Shown here piece by piece: positions 52,268 to 62,700 of a stretch of 64,000 bases of DNA. The stretch is from Bacteroidota bacterium. Lineage in GTDB: Bacteria > Bacteroidota > Bacteroidia > Flavobacteriales > BACL11. The notes beneath the pieces were generated by a model that was not told the DNA's origin, did not search any database, and saw nothing but the letters and a program-made list of their open reading frames with translations. The position numbers were made by a program, and so were the translations under genes. Position 1 is the stretch's first letter. Every line of letters starts with the position of its first letter. The DNA lies in assembly GCA_028408365.1 (NCBI GenBank), contig JAOOLD010000003.1, positions 25,593-89,592 of the forward strand, in the 5' to 3' direction.

Positions 52268-55200
52268 ATGATTAATTTTTTTAATAGTTTAAAATTTAGA
52301 ATTAGTTTTTTAAAACTGAAATCGTTTTTATTAGTGTTATCTATGCTAATATTTTTTGATTCAAATGCGCAGGTTACATATAGTATTACTAATGCATCAT
52401 CAGTTAGTGCAAATGATGGTCAGGTTGTAGCTTCAGTAAATCCTGGATCAGGAAATTATACATTTTACTGGGAAGATCTAAGCACCAATCTGCCTGCTTA
52501 CGGACCTACAAATACTACAGCTACAGCTGATACTTTTTTTAATGCTCCCTCAGGTACATATCTACTCACTTTTATTGATGTAGGATTAGGCACATTTAGT
52601 AATGATACAATTTTTATTTCAGCTCCTGGCGGTTTGTTTTCCTATTCTGGATTACTAGACCTTTGTATTAATTCTACCACCCAATTAACAGCAAATCTTA
52701 GTGGATGTAGTTATTTGAATCCGACGCTTGGAATTGATTACGCACTTTCTAACTCATCTGGAAGTGTACTTTTTTCAGCTAATTCTATTCTTGATTCAGT
52801 TTTGCTGCCAGCTGTTGGAGCAGGTACTTATTATATGACTGCTGCCAATCTTGACAATGGCTGTGTAACAATTGATACTTTTACTGTTTCCACAGGTGTT
52901 TTATCTGCTTCTGTTTATACCTCTAATATTTTAGGGCCAAATAATTTAGGATCAGTTGCTATAACTGCATCTGGTGGCAATCCGCCTTACAGCATATTTT
53001 GGAGTTCTGGATCAACCGGTTCAACACTAAACAACTGGACTAATGGAGATACAATACAAAACCTTAGTGTCGGCACCTACTCTTACTTTATCAATAGTTC
53101 AGGATGTATTGTTAATGGAACTATTACAATTGTGAACGCTTGTGATGCTAGTTTCATTTCCAATTATGATGTTTGTGATGAGTCCATAAATCTCTCGGCT
53201 ACAATGAATATGACGAGTACTGGATCTTTTTCTTATGATTATGAACTTTCAAATAGTTCAGGTATTATTGAGAATTTAATTTCAACTGATGACACGATAA
53301 CATTCGCTAGCTCAAACAGTAACGGATTGTATTTTTTAAATGTTACAGAAACAACAACAGGATGTGTTTCCAGAGATACAATTGATGTGAATTTAACTCC
53401 ATTGCAAGTTAATACATCAGTAAATAATGTCACAGATCCGCTTTTATGTAATGGTTCAATTTTTGCAACACCCACAACAGGAAATTTCCCTTACAACTTT
53501 CAGTGGGATACGAATGGAACTATTTTTTCATCAAACTCGGGCTTTAACTCAAGCATCATCAATTTGTGTTCTGACACTTTTTGTCTAACTGTCACAGATG
53601 CAAGTTCATGTACATACTCTAAATGTATTGATGTACAATTTAACCCATGTATTGCTACAGCTTCTGTTTTTGATAGTATTAATTGTTACAATGGAGTAGG
53701 GGTTATACAAATAAATGTTGATACAAATAGTATAGGATCAGGAAATCAGTCATATAGCGGACCTAGGTATGTATATACATTAAGTGAAATATCTAACTCT
53801 ACTGGATTTGTAAGCACTCAACAATCAAATAATATATCTTTTATCTTTCCCAACATTGCCGCTGGACAATATTTGGTTGTAGTAGAAGACAAGTCATGGT
53901 CCTCTTTTTGCGTTAGTGACACAATTTTAATGACTCAGCCTGATCCACTTCAGCTTTTTACATCGCAAATTAATCCCACCTTTGCATATACTCAGGACGG
54001 ATCTATTACTATAGACTCTATTAGTGGAGGTACAACTCCATACAGCATCTTATGGCTTGACTCTGTGGGTAACCCACTTACAAATCAGGGTGTTTTAGTA
54101 CAAACATTACTTGGTTATTCCAATACTTTTAATGGAGGATACTCAATACAAATAACTGACACTAATGGATGTACTGTTTCAAATACATTGTTCTTAGATC
54201 CCCAAAATGTCTCACCCCAATTTAACATTGATTCGATTTCTGAAATCAATCCCTCTTGTTATGGAGATTGTGACGGTAGACTTTTTGCAAAGATGGTGGA
54301 TGTTGGAATTCATTCAGTTCCTCCATTCACATACTATTGGTTTAATTCTAATGGTGATACTCTAAAAGTTGACTCTTTGGGGTCTGTTTGGTACAATCCA
54401 TCTCATGTGGCTACTTACACCAACAGATGTGCAGGTAATTACGAACTACACGCATACGACTTTTATAATAACGGACCAGTAACTGCACAATATTCTTTAG
54501 TTGAGCCAAATGATATCATCGTATCCAATGCATACAATCAACCTTTGTTAATTGAATGTGGAGAAGATACAGTATTAGAAGTTGCAGTCTCTGGTGGAAA
54601 TCTTACTAATGATACAATTTTATTAAATGATATTACCATAAACATAGGAAGTCCGAATACACCAAATATTTTTGGTTTTTCAGATACATTAGAAATAGGT
54701 AAAACATATCTTTTAGAAGTAACAGGAACTTACTCTGATTTTTCTGGATTACAATACGATGCTGCTTACAGAAATTTTAATTCACCCATACCCAATCTTG
54801 ATTGGTCTTTTGATGGAAATTTTACTCATACTCCAGTTCCAAACTCTTACAATACGAATCACAAATATTACTACCCTTTTATTGGAGATGGCATACATGA
54901 GATAATTTTCTTTAACAACAATCAGAGTTATACGGGTTCATTAACGTTTAAAATATATGAGCTCAAATTGAATATCCCAATTTATAACTACACATGGAAC
55001 GAAACAACTCCATTCGGTCCTAATTTGATAAGTGATTCTTCTACAGTTCTTGTTAATCCTGGAACAAATGGAAAAACTGTAACAGTCAAGGTAGAGGATA
55101 GTTTTGGTTGTGCCAAAACTGATACTATTAGTGTACAGTGGAGATTGAACATTCTTGAATTTGCTAATATTCAATCTGTTAGTGCCTCCTGTTTTGGAGA

Positions 55201-58200
55201 CTCCTCTGGTACCATAGTGATTGAAGCTGATACTAATTTTGGCTTTCCACCATATCAGTTCTTCATTGATAATATAAATACATTAGATACCATCAATAAT
55301 TTACCTCAGGGTTCTTACACTTTGAGTATTTCAGATAATATAGGTTGTATTTCAGATGATACTGTTATAACTATTTTGCAACCTGATTCTCTTTATGCAT
55401 GTGGTGATAATCAAACAAAAGTTCGAATACTTTTAGAATCTTTTTCAATGGATTTTGATAATCAATTTAGCTATACTACTTCTATAGCTACAATGCCCGG
55501 ACTTGAGTATTTAGTTGAAGTTTCTGGAACTTTTGGAGATACGCTTTTTGTTAATTACATGGACGCAGCATATATTTTTAACCAAAATCCTCCTATTCCT
55601 CATTTATCAAATCCTTGGGCAATTAATGGAACAAATAATCTTAGACCAATAAATGATGTTTATAATTCCTCACATTTGTATGAATATGTAGTTGCAGGCA
55701 ACGGAACACAATTTAATTTTTTCTATGAAGATATCTACAATGATTACATTGGATCATCAGGTCAATTAGATTTTAAGATATATAAGCTTGTTTGCCCAAG
55801 TAAAGATACTGCTTACGCATGTTTCGGAGATAGTACTGCGTCATCTACAGTTTATGCTAACGGTGGATTTCCTTTTGATCCAGATGGCGTAAATAACTCT
55901 GGAGATGAATATTATGAATACATTTGGACTGATGCATCAGGAACTGTATGGTCTACAAGCCAGACTGCAACAAATTTGCCAGCTGGTAATTTTAAAGTTA
56001 CTGTTACTGATAGTTTAGGCTGTACTTACGAAAGGGACTTAGTAGTTTTGCAATCTATTACTCCTTTAAATATTGATACAATAATTAAAACTGATGTTGC
56101 TTGTAAAGGTGACTCAACTGGTGAAATTATAGCTGTTGTTTCAGGTGGATTTAGCACTAGCATTGCAGTTCTAATGCTTGGAAATGATACAATTGCATTT
56201 CAAGATAACATTATAGATACAGTGACTTTTGATAATCTGCCAAGTAATAATTATGACTTTTATATATTTGATACTGTTCCAGGTGCTTTTTCATTTAATT
56301 TTGGGTGCCCAGAGCAAGCTCAGATTCTTGTAGAAGAACCCCAGGACGTTTTAACTTCAACTGTAAATTTACTAGAGCATGTAATTTGTTATGGAGATTC
56401 AACAGGAAAGGCTATATCAAATGTTCAAGGTGGGCAGTTCCCATATATCTTTGCATGGGATAACGGAGATTCAACACAAATTAATAGCAATCTTTGGGCA
56501 GGGTGGCAAGGTGTAACCTTTACTGATGCCAACAATTGTACTCTAAGAGATAGTATAGAAATTATAAATGTAAACCCTGAAATACAAGGGTTTGTTTCAA
56601 TCCTGCAGGATGTATCATGTTTTAATGGTTGTGATGGTATTGCACAACTTTCCTCAACAGGTGGAGTGCTACAGCATAATTATTTTTGGGATAATGGCCA
56701 AACATATTTTGGTAGTGGTCCAGACACTGCTTATAATCTTTGTTATGGAGGGCATGACATTATTATTGAAGATTTGGAGGGTTGTCGAAAAATTGTTGAA
56801 TTTACAATTAATCAGCCTACTGAAATCTTTGCTCAAGCAACAATTGTCCAACCAGTTCAATGTTTCGGGTTCGATGATGGTATGGCATATGGAACAGCCA
56901 CCGGCGGTACATCACCCTACACTTATGTTTGGGATAGTATAAATGGTCAGAGTGGTCAAAATGCTATTAATCTAACACCTGGTGTACACATTTTATATGT
57001 CACTGACAGCAAAGGATGTACAGCTCAAGATACTGTAGTTATAACAGAACCTGCACAGTTAGTAGTTTCAATTGATGATACTATGACAGTATATTCATAC
57101 TGCTCAGGGACAAACTCTGGGCAATTGTGTGCAGTTGCATCTGGTGGTACAATTCCTTATAATTATGTTTGGAATGATCCTCTTGGTCAACAGAGCTCTT
57201 GTGCCTTTAATTTACAAGCAGATTTATATACAGTAATAGTTATGGACGATAGAAATTGTATTGCAACAACCTCATTTGATTTAGATTCAATAACTAATTC
57301 AATGACTTCTTCAGGAGTATCAACATCACAAAATGATGTAACATGCTTTGGACTATATGACGGATCTATTACTATTAATCTGGTAAGCGGTGGTGTTCCA
57401 GGATATTCTTATCAATGGACAGGTCCCACTGGTTATAGTTCAGCAGATTCATCAATATCTTCCCTCTATGCAGGAAGTTACGCATGCGTTATCACTGATA
57501 CAAATGGATGCGCAGTAACTATTAATACTGAACTCTATCAACCAGACCAGTTAGAATATAATACCTACAACGTTGCTGATGTTTCTTGTTTTGGAGCATG
57601 TAATGGTCAAATTTGGGTTGATGTTGAGGGTGGAACATGGCCATACTACTATGATTTTTCAGAAACTGGGACTTTCCCGTTTGCAGCAGCTAATAAGGTT
57701 CAATTGATTTCAGACACCTTAATTAAAGATTTATGTACAGGACATCATAGTATTTATATCACTGATGCAAATAACTGCGTTGGAACTGTTCAGTGGGGTG
57801 GGACATGGCAAGAATTTGTCGATTCTGGAGTGGTTGTGGTAAACAACAATATAAATACTGTTGATGCTTCTTGCTTCAATTCAAATGATGGATATGCTTG
57901 GATTCCTTGGCCAGGGCCTAATCCTATTTTTACATATTCATGGGAAACAGATCCAATAACATCAACTATTGATACGGGCTCTTCGACAAACTTACTATTT
58001 CCTGGAAATTATAATTTAGTTGCTCATTATTCTGACAGTGCGAATTTTGGTCAAGTATATAGTGGATGTGATGTATCTCTTCCTTTTACAATTTCAGGTC
58101 CTCCAGCAATTGTTTCAGGCGGAATAGTAACTGATGTAACTTGTTACACCGATACTGATGGACAAATTACATTAAATCCTAGTGGAGGGACAGGAACTTT

Positions 58201-59704
58201 TTCATTCCTTTGGGATACAACAACATCTGTTCCAATAGGATCAAATCAAATAAATAGTCAAAATTTAAATAATTTACAACCAGGAACTTACACAGTTACA
58301 ATAACTGATGCTAATGGTTGCGATATAACACAAAATTTTGATGTTTTGGAACCTGATGCTTTAACTAACGATTTTATAAATATTTCTAATGTTACTTGCT
58401 TTAATCTTCAAGATGGTTCTGTAACATCACAGCCTGATGGAGGTACTCCGGGCTATTCATTCAGCTGGTCACCAAGCGGAGGAAATGCTGCTATCGCAAA
58501 TAATTTATCTGCTGGAACTTATACTTTAACAGTAACCGATGCCAAAGGTTGTCAGGGACAATTTAGTGTTGATGTCAATCAACCAGACCAAATTATTGCA
58601 TCAACTGATGCTAACGCGTTTTATGGTGAAGATCAAAACGGAAATCCATATAATATTTCATGTATTGGTTTGAGTGATGGTTCTGCAATCGTAATAAATG
58701 GCGGTGGACTTAGTCCTATTAATTACAGCTGGGCTGATGCAACTGGAAATGTTGTTTCAACAAATGCAAATACTGGAAATATTTTAAGTGCTGGTAATTA
58801 TACTATAACAGTGACTGATGCTAACGGATGCTCTGAAATTGATAATATAACTTTAATTGAGCCAACTCAATTATTAGCGAATGCAACAGAAAGTGGTGAT
58901 ATTAGCAATTTCCCTGGAGCATTTGATATTTCGTGTAAAGGAGATTCCGATGGATGGATCGAGTTGAACCCTTCTGGAGGTGTTGCTAATTCAGGAGGTA
59001 TTTATCAGTATAGCTGGATTGGTAGTATCAACGGTCCAATGAATATGAGTTCAATATACAATGTGACTGCAGGTAACTACTTAGTAACCGTAACTGATGC
59101 TAATGGTTGTTCAATAACAGAAACATTTAATCTTGATGAGCCAGCTGATTTCTTTATCGCGGATGTAGATTCTGTAAATTATACCGGTCCTCAAAAAGCA
59201 CCTTATCAAGTTGATTTTATAGATAATACATCTACAACAAATAATGATCCAATCAATCATTATTGGTATTGGTTGCCTAATGAATCAGCTGATATTTACT
59301 TTAATTCCAATCAACAGATATTCACTAACACATTTAATACAGTTGGTAACAACTTTGTTTATGTAATAGTTGAAAATACTATTTCAGGTTGCACAGATTC
59401 ATTAACATTTAATGTAGAAGTACAAGGCATTGATGACCCAATTAATAATGTCTTCACACCAAACGGGGATGGAATTAATGATACTTATGATTTTGGTGAG
59501 CATGCAATGAATGTGTTTACAGTAGAAATTTATAATAGATGGGGTGAGACAGTATTTTCTTGGGAGGGAGAGAAAAAAGCATGGGACGGTAAAGGATATG
59601 ATGGACAAATGCTTCCTGAGGGAGTTTATTTCTATGTAATGGAAGCTGAAGGCATAGATGGAGAGTTTTACAGTGAGAAAGGTACTGTTACTTTAATTAG
59701 ATAA
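52268..59704 (+). CDS. Giant SprB-repeat protein with T9SS type B sorting domain, 2478 aa
   Basis: Largest gene of the window. An export signal lies at about residues 15-35 (SFLLVLSMLIFFDSNAQ). Many SprB-type modules follow (for example DVSCFNGCDGIAQL, QCFGFDDGMAYG, DVTCFGLYDGSI, DVTCYTDTDGQI, NVTCFNLQDGSV). Two copies of a different domain of about 90-100 residues interrupt them near 805-900 and 1073-1176. The C-terminus (FTPNGDGINDTYDFGEH, IYNRWGETVFSW, KKAWDGKGYDGQ ... GTVTLIR) is the type B sorting domain. Between about 57060 and 58130 the module order follows that of the 1632-aa protein. It starts 33 bases after that gene. Likely a surface filament or adhesin exported by T9SS. Confidence 0.86.
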   Translation: MINFFNSLKFRISFLKLKSFLLVLSMLIFFDSNAQVTYSITNASSVSANDGQVVASVNPGSGNYTFYWEDLSTNLPAYGPTNTTATADTFFNAPSGTYLLTFIDVGLGTFSNDTIFISAPGGLFSYSGLLDLCINSTTQLTANLSGCSYLNPTLGIDYALSNSSGSVLFSANSILDSVLLPAVGAGTYYMTAANLDNGCVTIDTFTVSTGVLSASVYTSNILGPNNLGSVAITASGGNPPYSIFWSSGSTGSTLNNWTNGDTIQNLSVGTYSYFINSSGCIVNGTITIVNACDASFISNYDVCDESINLSATMNMTSTGSFSYDYELSNSSGIIENLISTDDTITFASSNSNGLYFLNVTETTTGCVSRDTIDVNLTPLQVNTSVNNVTDPLLCNGSIFATPTTGNFPYNFQWDTNGTIFSSNSGFNSSIINLCSDTFCLTVTDASSCTYSKCIDVQFNPCIATASVFDSINCYNGVGVIQINVDTNSIGSGNQSYSGPRYVYTLSEISNSTGFVSTQQSNNISFIFPNIAAGQYLVVVEDKSWSSFCVSDTILMTQPDPLQLFTSQINPTFAYTQDGSITIDSISGGTTPYSILWLDSVGNPLTNQGVLVQTLLGYSNTFNGGYSIQITDTNGCTVSNTLFLDPQNVSPQFNIDSISEINPSCYGDCDGRLFAKMVDVGIHSVPPFTYYWFNSNGDTLKVDSLGSVWYNPSHVATYTNRCAGNYELHAYDFYNNGPVTAQYSLVEPNDIIVSNAYNQPLLIECGEDTVLEVAVSGGNLTNDTILLNDITINIGSPNTPNIFGFSDTLEIGKTYLLEVTGTYSDFSGLQYDAAYRNFNSPIPNLDWSFDGNFTHTPVPNSYNTNHKYYYPFIGDGIHEIIFFNNNQSYTGSLTFKIYELKLNIPIYNYTWNETTPFGPNLISDSSTVLVNPGTNGKTVTVKVEDSFGCAKTDTISVQWRLNILEFANIQSVSASCFGDSSGTIVIEADTNFGFPPYQFFIDNINTLDTINNLPQGSYTLSISDNIGCISDDTVITILQPDSLYACGDNQTKVRILLESFSMDFDNQFSYTTSIATMPGLEYLVEVSGTFGDTLFVNYMDAAYIFNQNPPIPHLSNPWAINGTNNLRPINDVYNSSHLYEYVVAGNGTQFNFFYEDIYNDYIGSSGQLDFKIYKLVCPSKDTAYACFGDSTASSTVYANGGFPFDPDGVNNSGDEYYEYIWTDASGTVWSTSQTATNLPAGNFKVTVTDSLGCTYERDLVVLQSITPLNIDTIIKTDVACKGDSTGEIIAVVSGGFSTSIAVLMLGNDTIAFQDNIIDTVTFDNLPSNNYDFYIFDTVPGAFSFNFGCPEQAQILVEEPQDVLTSTVNLLEHVICYGDSTGKAISNVQGGQFPYIFAWDNGDSTQINSNLWAGWQGVTFTDANNCTLRDSIEIINVNPEIQGFVSILQDVSCFNGCDGIAQLSSTGGVLQHNYFWDNGQTYFGSGPDTAYNLCYGGHDIIIEDLEGCRKIVEFTINQPTEIFAQATIVQPVQCFGFDDGMAYGTATGGTSPYTYVWDSINGQSGQNAINLTPGVHILYVTDSKGCTAQDTVVITEPAQLVVSIDDTMTVYSYCSGTNSGQLCAVASGGTIPYNYVWNDPLGQQSSCAFNLQADLYTVIVMDDRNCIATTSFDLDSITNSMTSSGVSTSQNDVTCFGLYDGSITINLVSGGVPGYSYQWTGPTGYSSADSSISSLYAGSYACVITDTNGCAVTINTELYQPDQLEYNTYNVADVSCFGACNGQIWVDVEGGTWPYYYDFSETGTFPFAAANKVQLISDTLIKDLCTGHHSIYITDANNCVGTVQWGGTWQEFVDSGVVVVNNNINTVDASCFNSNDGYAWIPWPGPNPIFTYSWETDPITSTIDTGSSTNLLFPGNYNLVAHYSDSANFGQVYSGCDVSLPFTISGPPAIVSGGIVTDVTCYTDTDGQITLNPSGGTGTFSFLWDTTTSVPIGSNQINSQNLNNLQPGTYTVTITDANGCDITQNFDVLEPDALTNDFINISNVTCFNLQDGSVTSQPDGGTPGYSFSWSPSGGNAAIANNLSAGTYTLTVTDAKGCQGQFSVDVNQPDQIIASTDANAFYGEDQNGNPYNISCIGLSDGSAIVINGGGLSPINYSWADATGNVVSTNANTGNILSAGNYTITVTDANGCSEIDNITLIEPTQLLANATESGDISNFPGAFDISCKGDSDGWIELNPSGGVANSGGIYQYSWIGSINGPMNMSSIYNVTAGNYLVTVTDANGCSITETFNLDEPADFFIADVDSVNYTGPQKAPYQVDFIDNTSTTNNDPINHYWYWLPNESADIYFNSNQQIFTNTFNTVGNNFVYVIVENTISGCTDSLTFNVEVQGIDDPINNVFTPNGDGINDTYDFGEHAMNVFTVEIYNRWGETVFSWEGEKKAWDGKGYDGQMLPEGVYFYVMEAEGIDGEFYSEKGTVTLIR

Positions 59705-59720
59705 TTCTACTGTTTTTTTA

Positions 59721-62700
59721 ATGAAAAGAATTCTATTATACTTTATTCTGCTTTTTGTATTAAAAAGTTCACACAGTCAGATAATTCTAACAAATGATAC
59801 CACAGTTTGTGGTATGCAGAATTTAGATTTATATGCAATCAGTGCATCAGTTGATTCATTGGTTACAGATGATACCTACACTCAAATAATCAATCTAGGC
59901 TTTGATTTTGATTTCTACGGAGTTACTTACAACAAAATGCTCATTTCTTCAAATGGATATGTAACATTTGATACAACAAGTGCAGGTGGTTATTCACCTT
60001 GGGCGATAAATGCTGCTATCCCAAACCCAGGTACGCCACCAGAGAATTCAATAATGGTTACTTGGCAAGATACAGATCCTGGTGTTGCTGGTGCAATATA
60101 TTTTGGTTCTTATGGTGCTGCACCAAATAGAGTGTATGTAGTTACATGGTGTGGTTTGGCAATGTTTTCATGCAATAACTTGATATACACCTCACAACTT
60201 AGAATGTATGAAGGTTCAAATAAAATTGAAATGTATCTGCAAGATAAACCCCTTTGTGCAACTTGGAATGCAGGAGCTGCAGTGCAGGGCTTAGTTGATG
60301 CAACTAGTACTAATTTTGATATAGTTAATGACCCTATTCAAATTTTAGACAGAAATTTTCCATTAAACTGGACAGCGACAAATGAAGGGTGGGAATTTGT
60401 TCCAAATGGTGTTAATTCTTACAACATCAGTCCAATTCCTTTTGTATCTGTAGCTGCAGGTTCAACAACATGGACTGACGGACTTGGAAACATAGTCGGA
60501 TATGGAGATTCAATAAGTGTTATGCCACTTTCTACAACCACATATTATGCAACAATGACAAGTCAGTGTTCAGGTACTATTGTTGACTCTATAAAAATCA
60601 CTGTTGGTTCTGGTATTCAATCAAATTTAATAACTGAGAATACTAGCTGTACAGGTGATGATGGTAAAGTTACTGTAATTCCTAACATTTTAACATCACA
60701 ACCTCCATGGAATATTAACATACTAGATAATAATGGAAGTATCATTCAAAGTCAACAGAATGTGTTTTCATCTGCTTCTTTTTTCGGTTTATTTCCTGGC
60801 TCATATTTTGCCCAAGTTATAGAGCCAATCTCTGGATGTTCAGGAACAAAAAACTTTATTATTTATCAAGATTCTATCGCTTTACAAATTGCTAGTGTTC
60901 CAACCAATGTAAGTTGTCACAATGGAAGTGATGGAGAAATAGCTGTTCAAGTTATTAATGGTGCACCACCATTTACATTCTATCTTAATAACCAAATCAA
61001 TACTAACCCACCTCCGTACGATAGTGTTTTTTCTCATCTTTCATCAGGTAATTATTTCATAACTGTTACTGATGATAATAATTGCTCCATTAGAGATACT
61101 ATTTCAATTGGTTCACCTGCTTTCCCTTTAAGAGCAATAGCTCAATCTAAAGTACCTGTTTGTAGCGGATCAACTACTGGACCAATTATTGCACTTGGAG
61201 CAGGAGGAACGCCACCATACAGCTATGAATGGTTTGATTATAATTTAAATAGTTTGTCTAACAATGATAGTTTATTTAACGTTTCCACGGGTAGTTATTT
61301 TGTAGAGATCATGGATGCAAACGGGTGTGATACGTTCACAACAGTACAAGTAATATCCTCACAACTTCCACTAACAGCCTCTCCACAGGTTTACGGTGTG
61401 TCTTGTCGAGGAGATAGTACAGGTATGATTATTGCAGATGGAGGAGGAAGTTACGCACCATATAAATATTACTGGATGAGTTCTAGCGGAGATACTTTAA
61501 GATATACAGGACTTATGATCGGAAGGGATACTTTAAGAGATCTTTTTTCTGGCACTTACAGGCTACACATATATGATTCACAGGAATGTTTCGAAGATTA
61601 TATATTAACTGTAGGAGAGCCTGCAACCAGCTTAAGTATAGACAGCTTATTAACTGTTTTAGATATTGCTTGCTATGGAGATAGTGTTGGTAGTGCTAGA
61701 ATGTATGTCAGTGGTGGTATGCCTAATTATTCTTATTTGTGGGAAAGTGGAGAAACAGATTTAATCGCCACATCTTTGAAAGCTGGTTATAATACTATAT
61801 CTGTTACAGATGCTTGGGGTTGTACATTAGAGGACAGTATTCAAATTAATGAGAACCCTCTAATTGAGTCAACAGTTAGCGTTGTTCAGGATGTAAGTTG
61901 CTATGCTAATTCTGACGGTATCGCAAGTGTCACTTCGTCAGGAGGTATTCCATCATATATATATTTCTGGAGTAATGGTCATACAGGCTTTAGTATGCCA
62001 GATACTGCAAATAATTTACTATTTGGAAGTTATTATGTTACTACTAGAGATGCATTAGGTTGTGAAGTTGTAGATAGTATAGACATAACTCAGCCAGAAC
62101 CTTTGTCAATGGAGGCTAGTGAGATAGAGTGGATTTCTTGTTATGGAGCAAATGATGGTTTGGCAAGTGCATATGCTTGGGGAGGTACAGCTCCTTACAC
62201 TTTTACATGGCTGCCAAACGGACAACAAGGTGATACTGTAAATACATTAACTCCAGGCATACATACAGTTACTGTGACTGATGCTAAAGGTTGTGTAGCA
62301 AGTGATACAGTATTTATTAATCAACCCAATGAGTTATTTGTAGATATAGATGATACACAGACTATTTTGGCTTACTGTGTAGGAGTTAATACAGCTTCAC
62401 TTACAGCTGTTGCATCTGGCGGTACACCTGGCTATTCTTATCAATGGGATGATAATAGTGTTGCTCCTCAAACAACAGCAATAGCAACAGGTTTATTATC
62501 AGGAGTCTATACGATTACAGTTACAGACTCTAGAGGTTGTATAGTTACAGATTCTAGAGACATAGATACAGTTACAAATACAATGAATGCACATATTACT
62601 GCATTAAATCAGTATAACGGAGGCTATCATGTAAGTTGTTATGGTGCAAATGATGGGAAAGTGTATGTGTCAGCTTTAGGAGCACATGAACCTTATTCTT

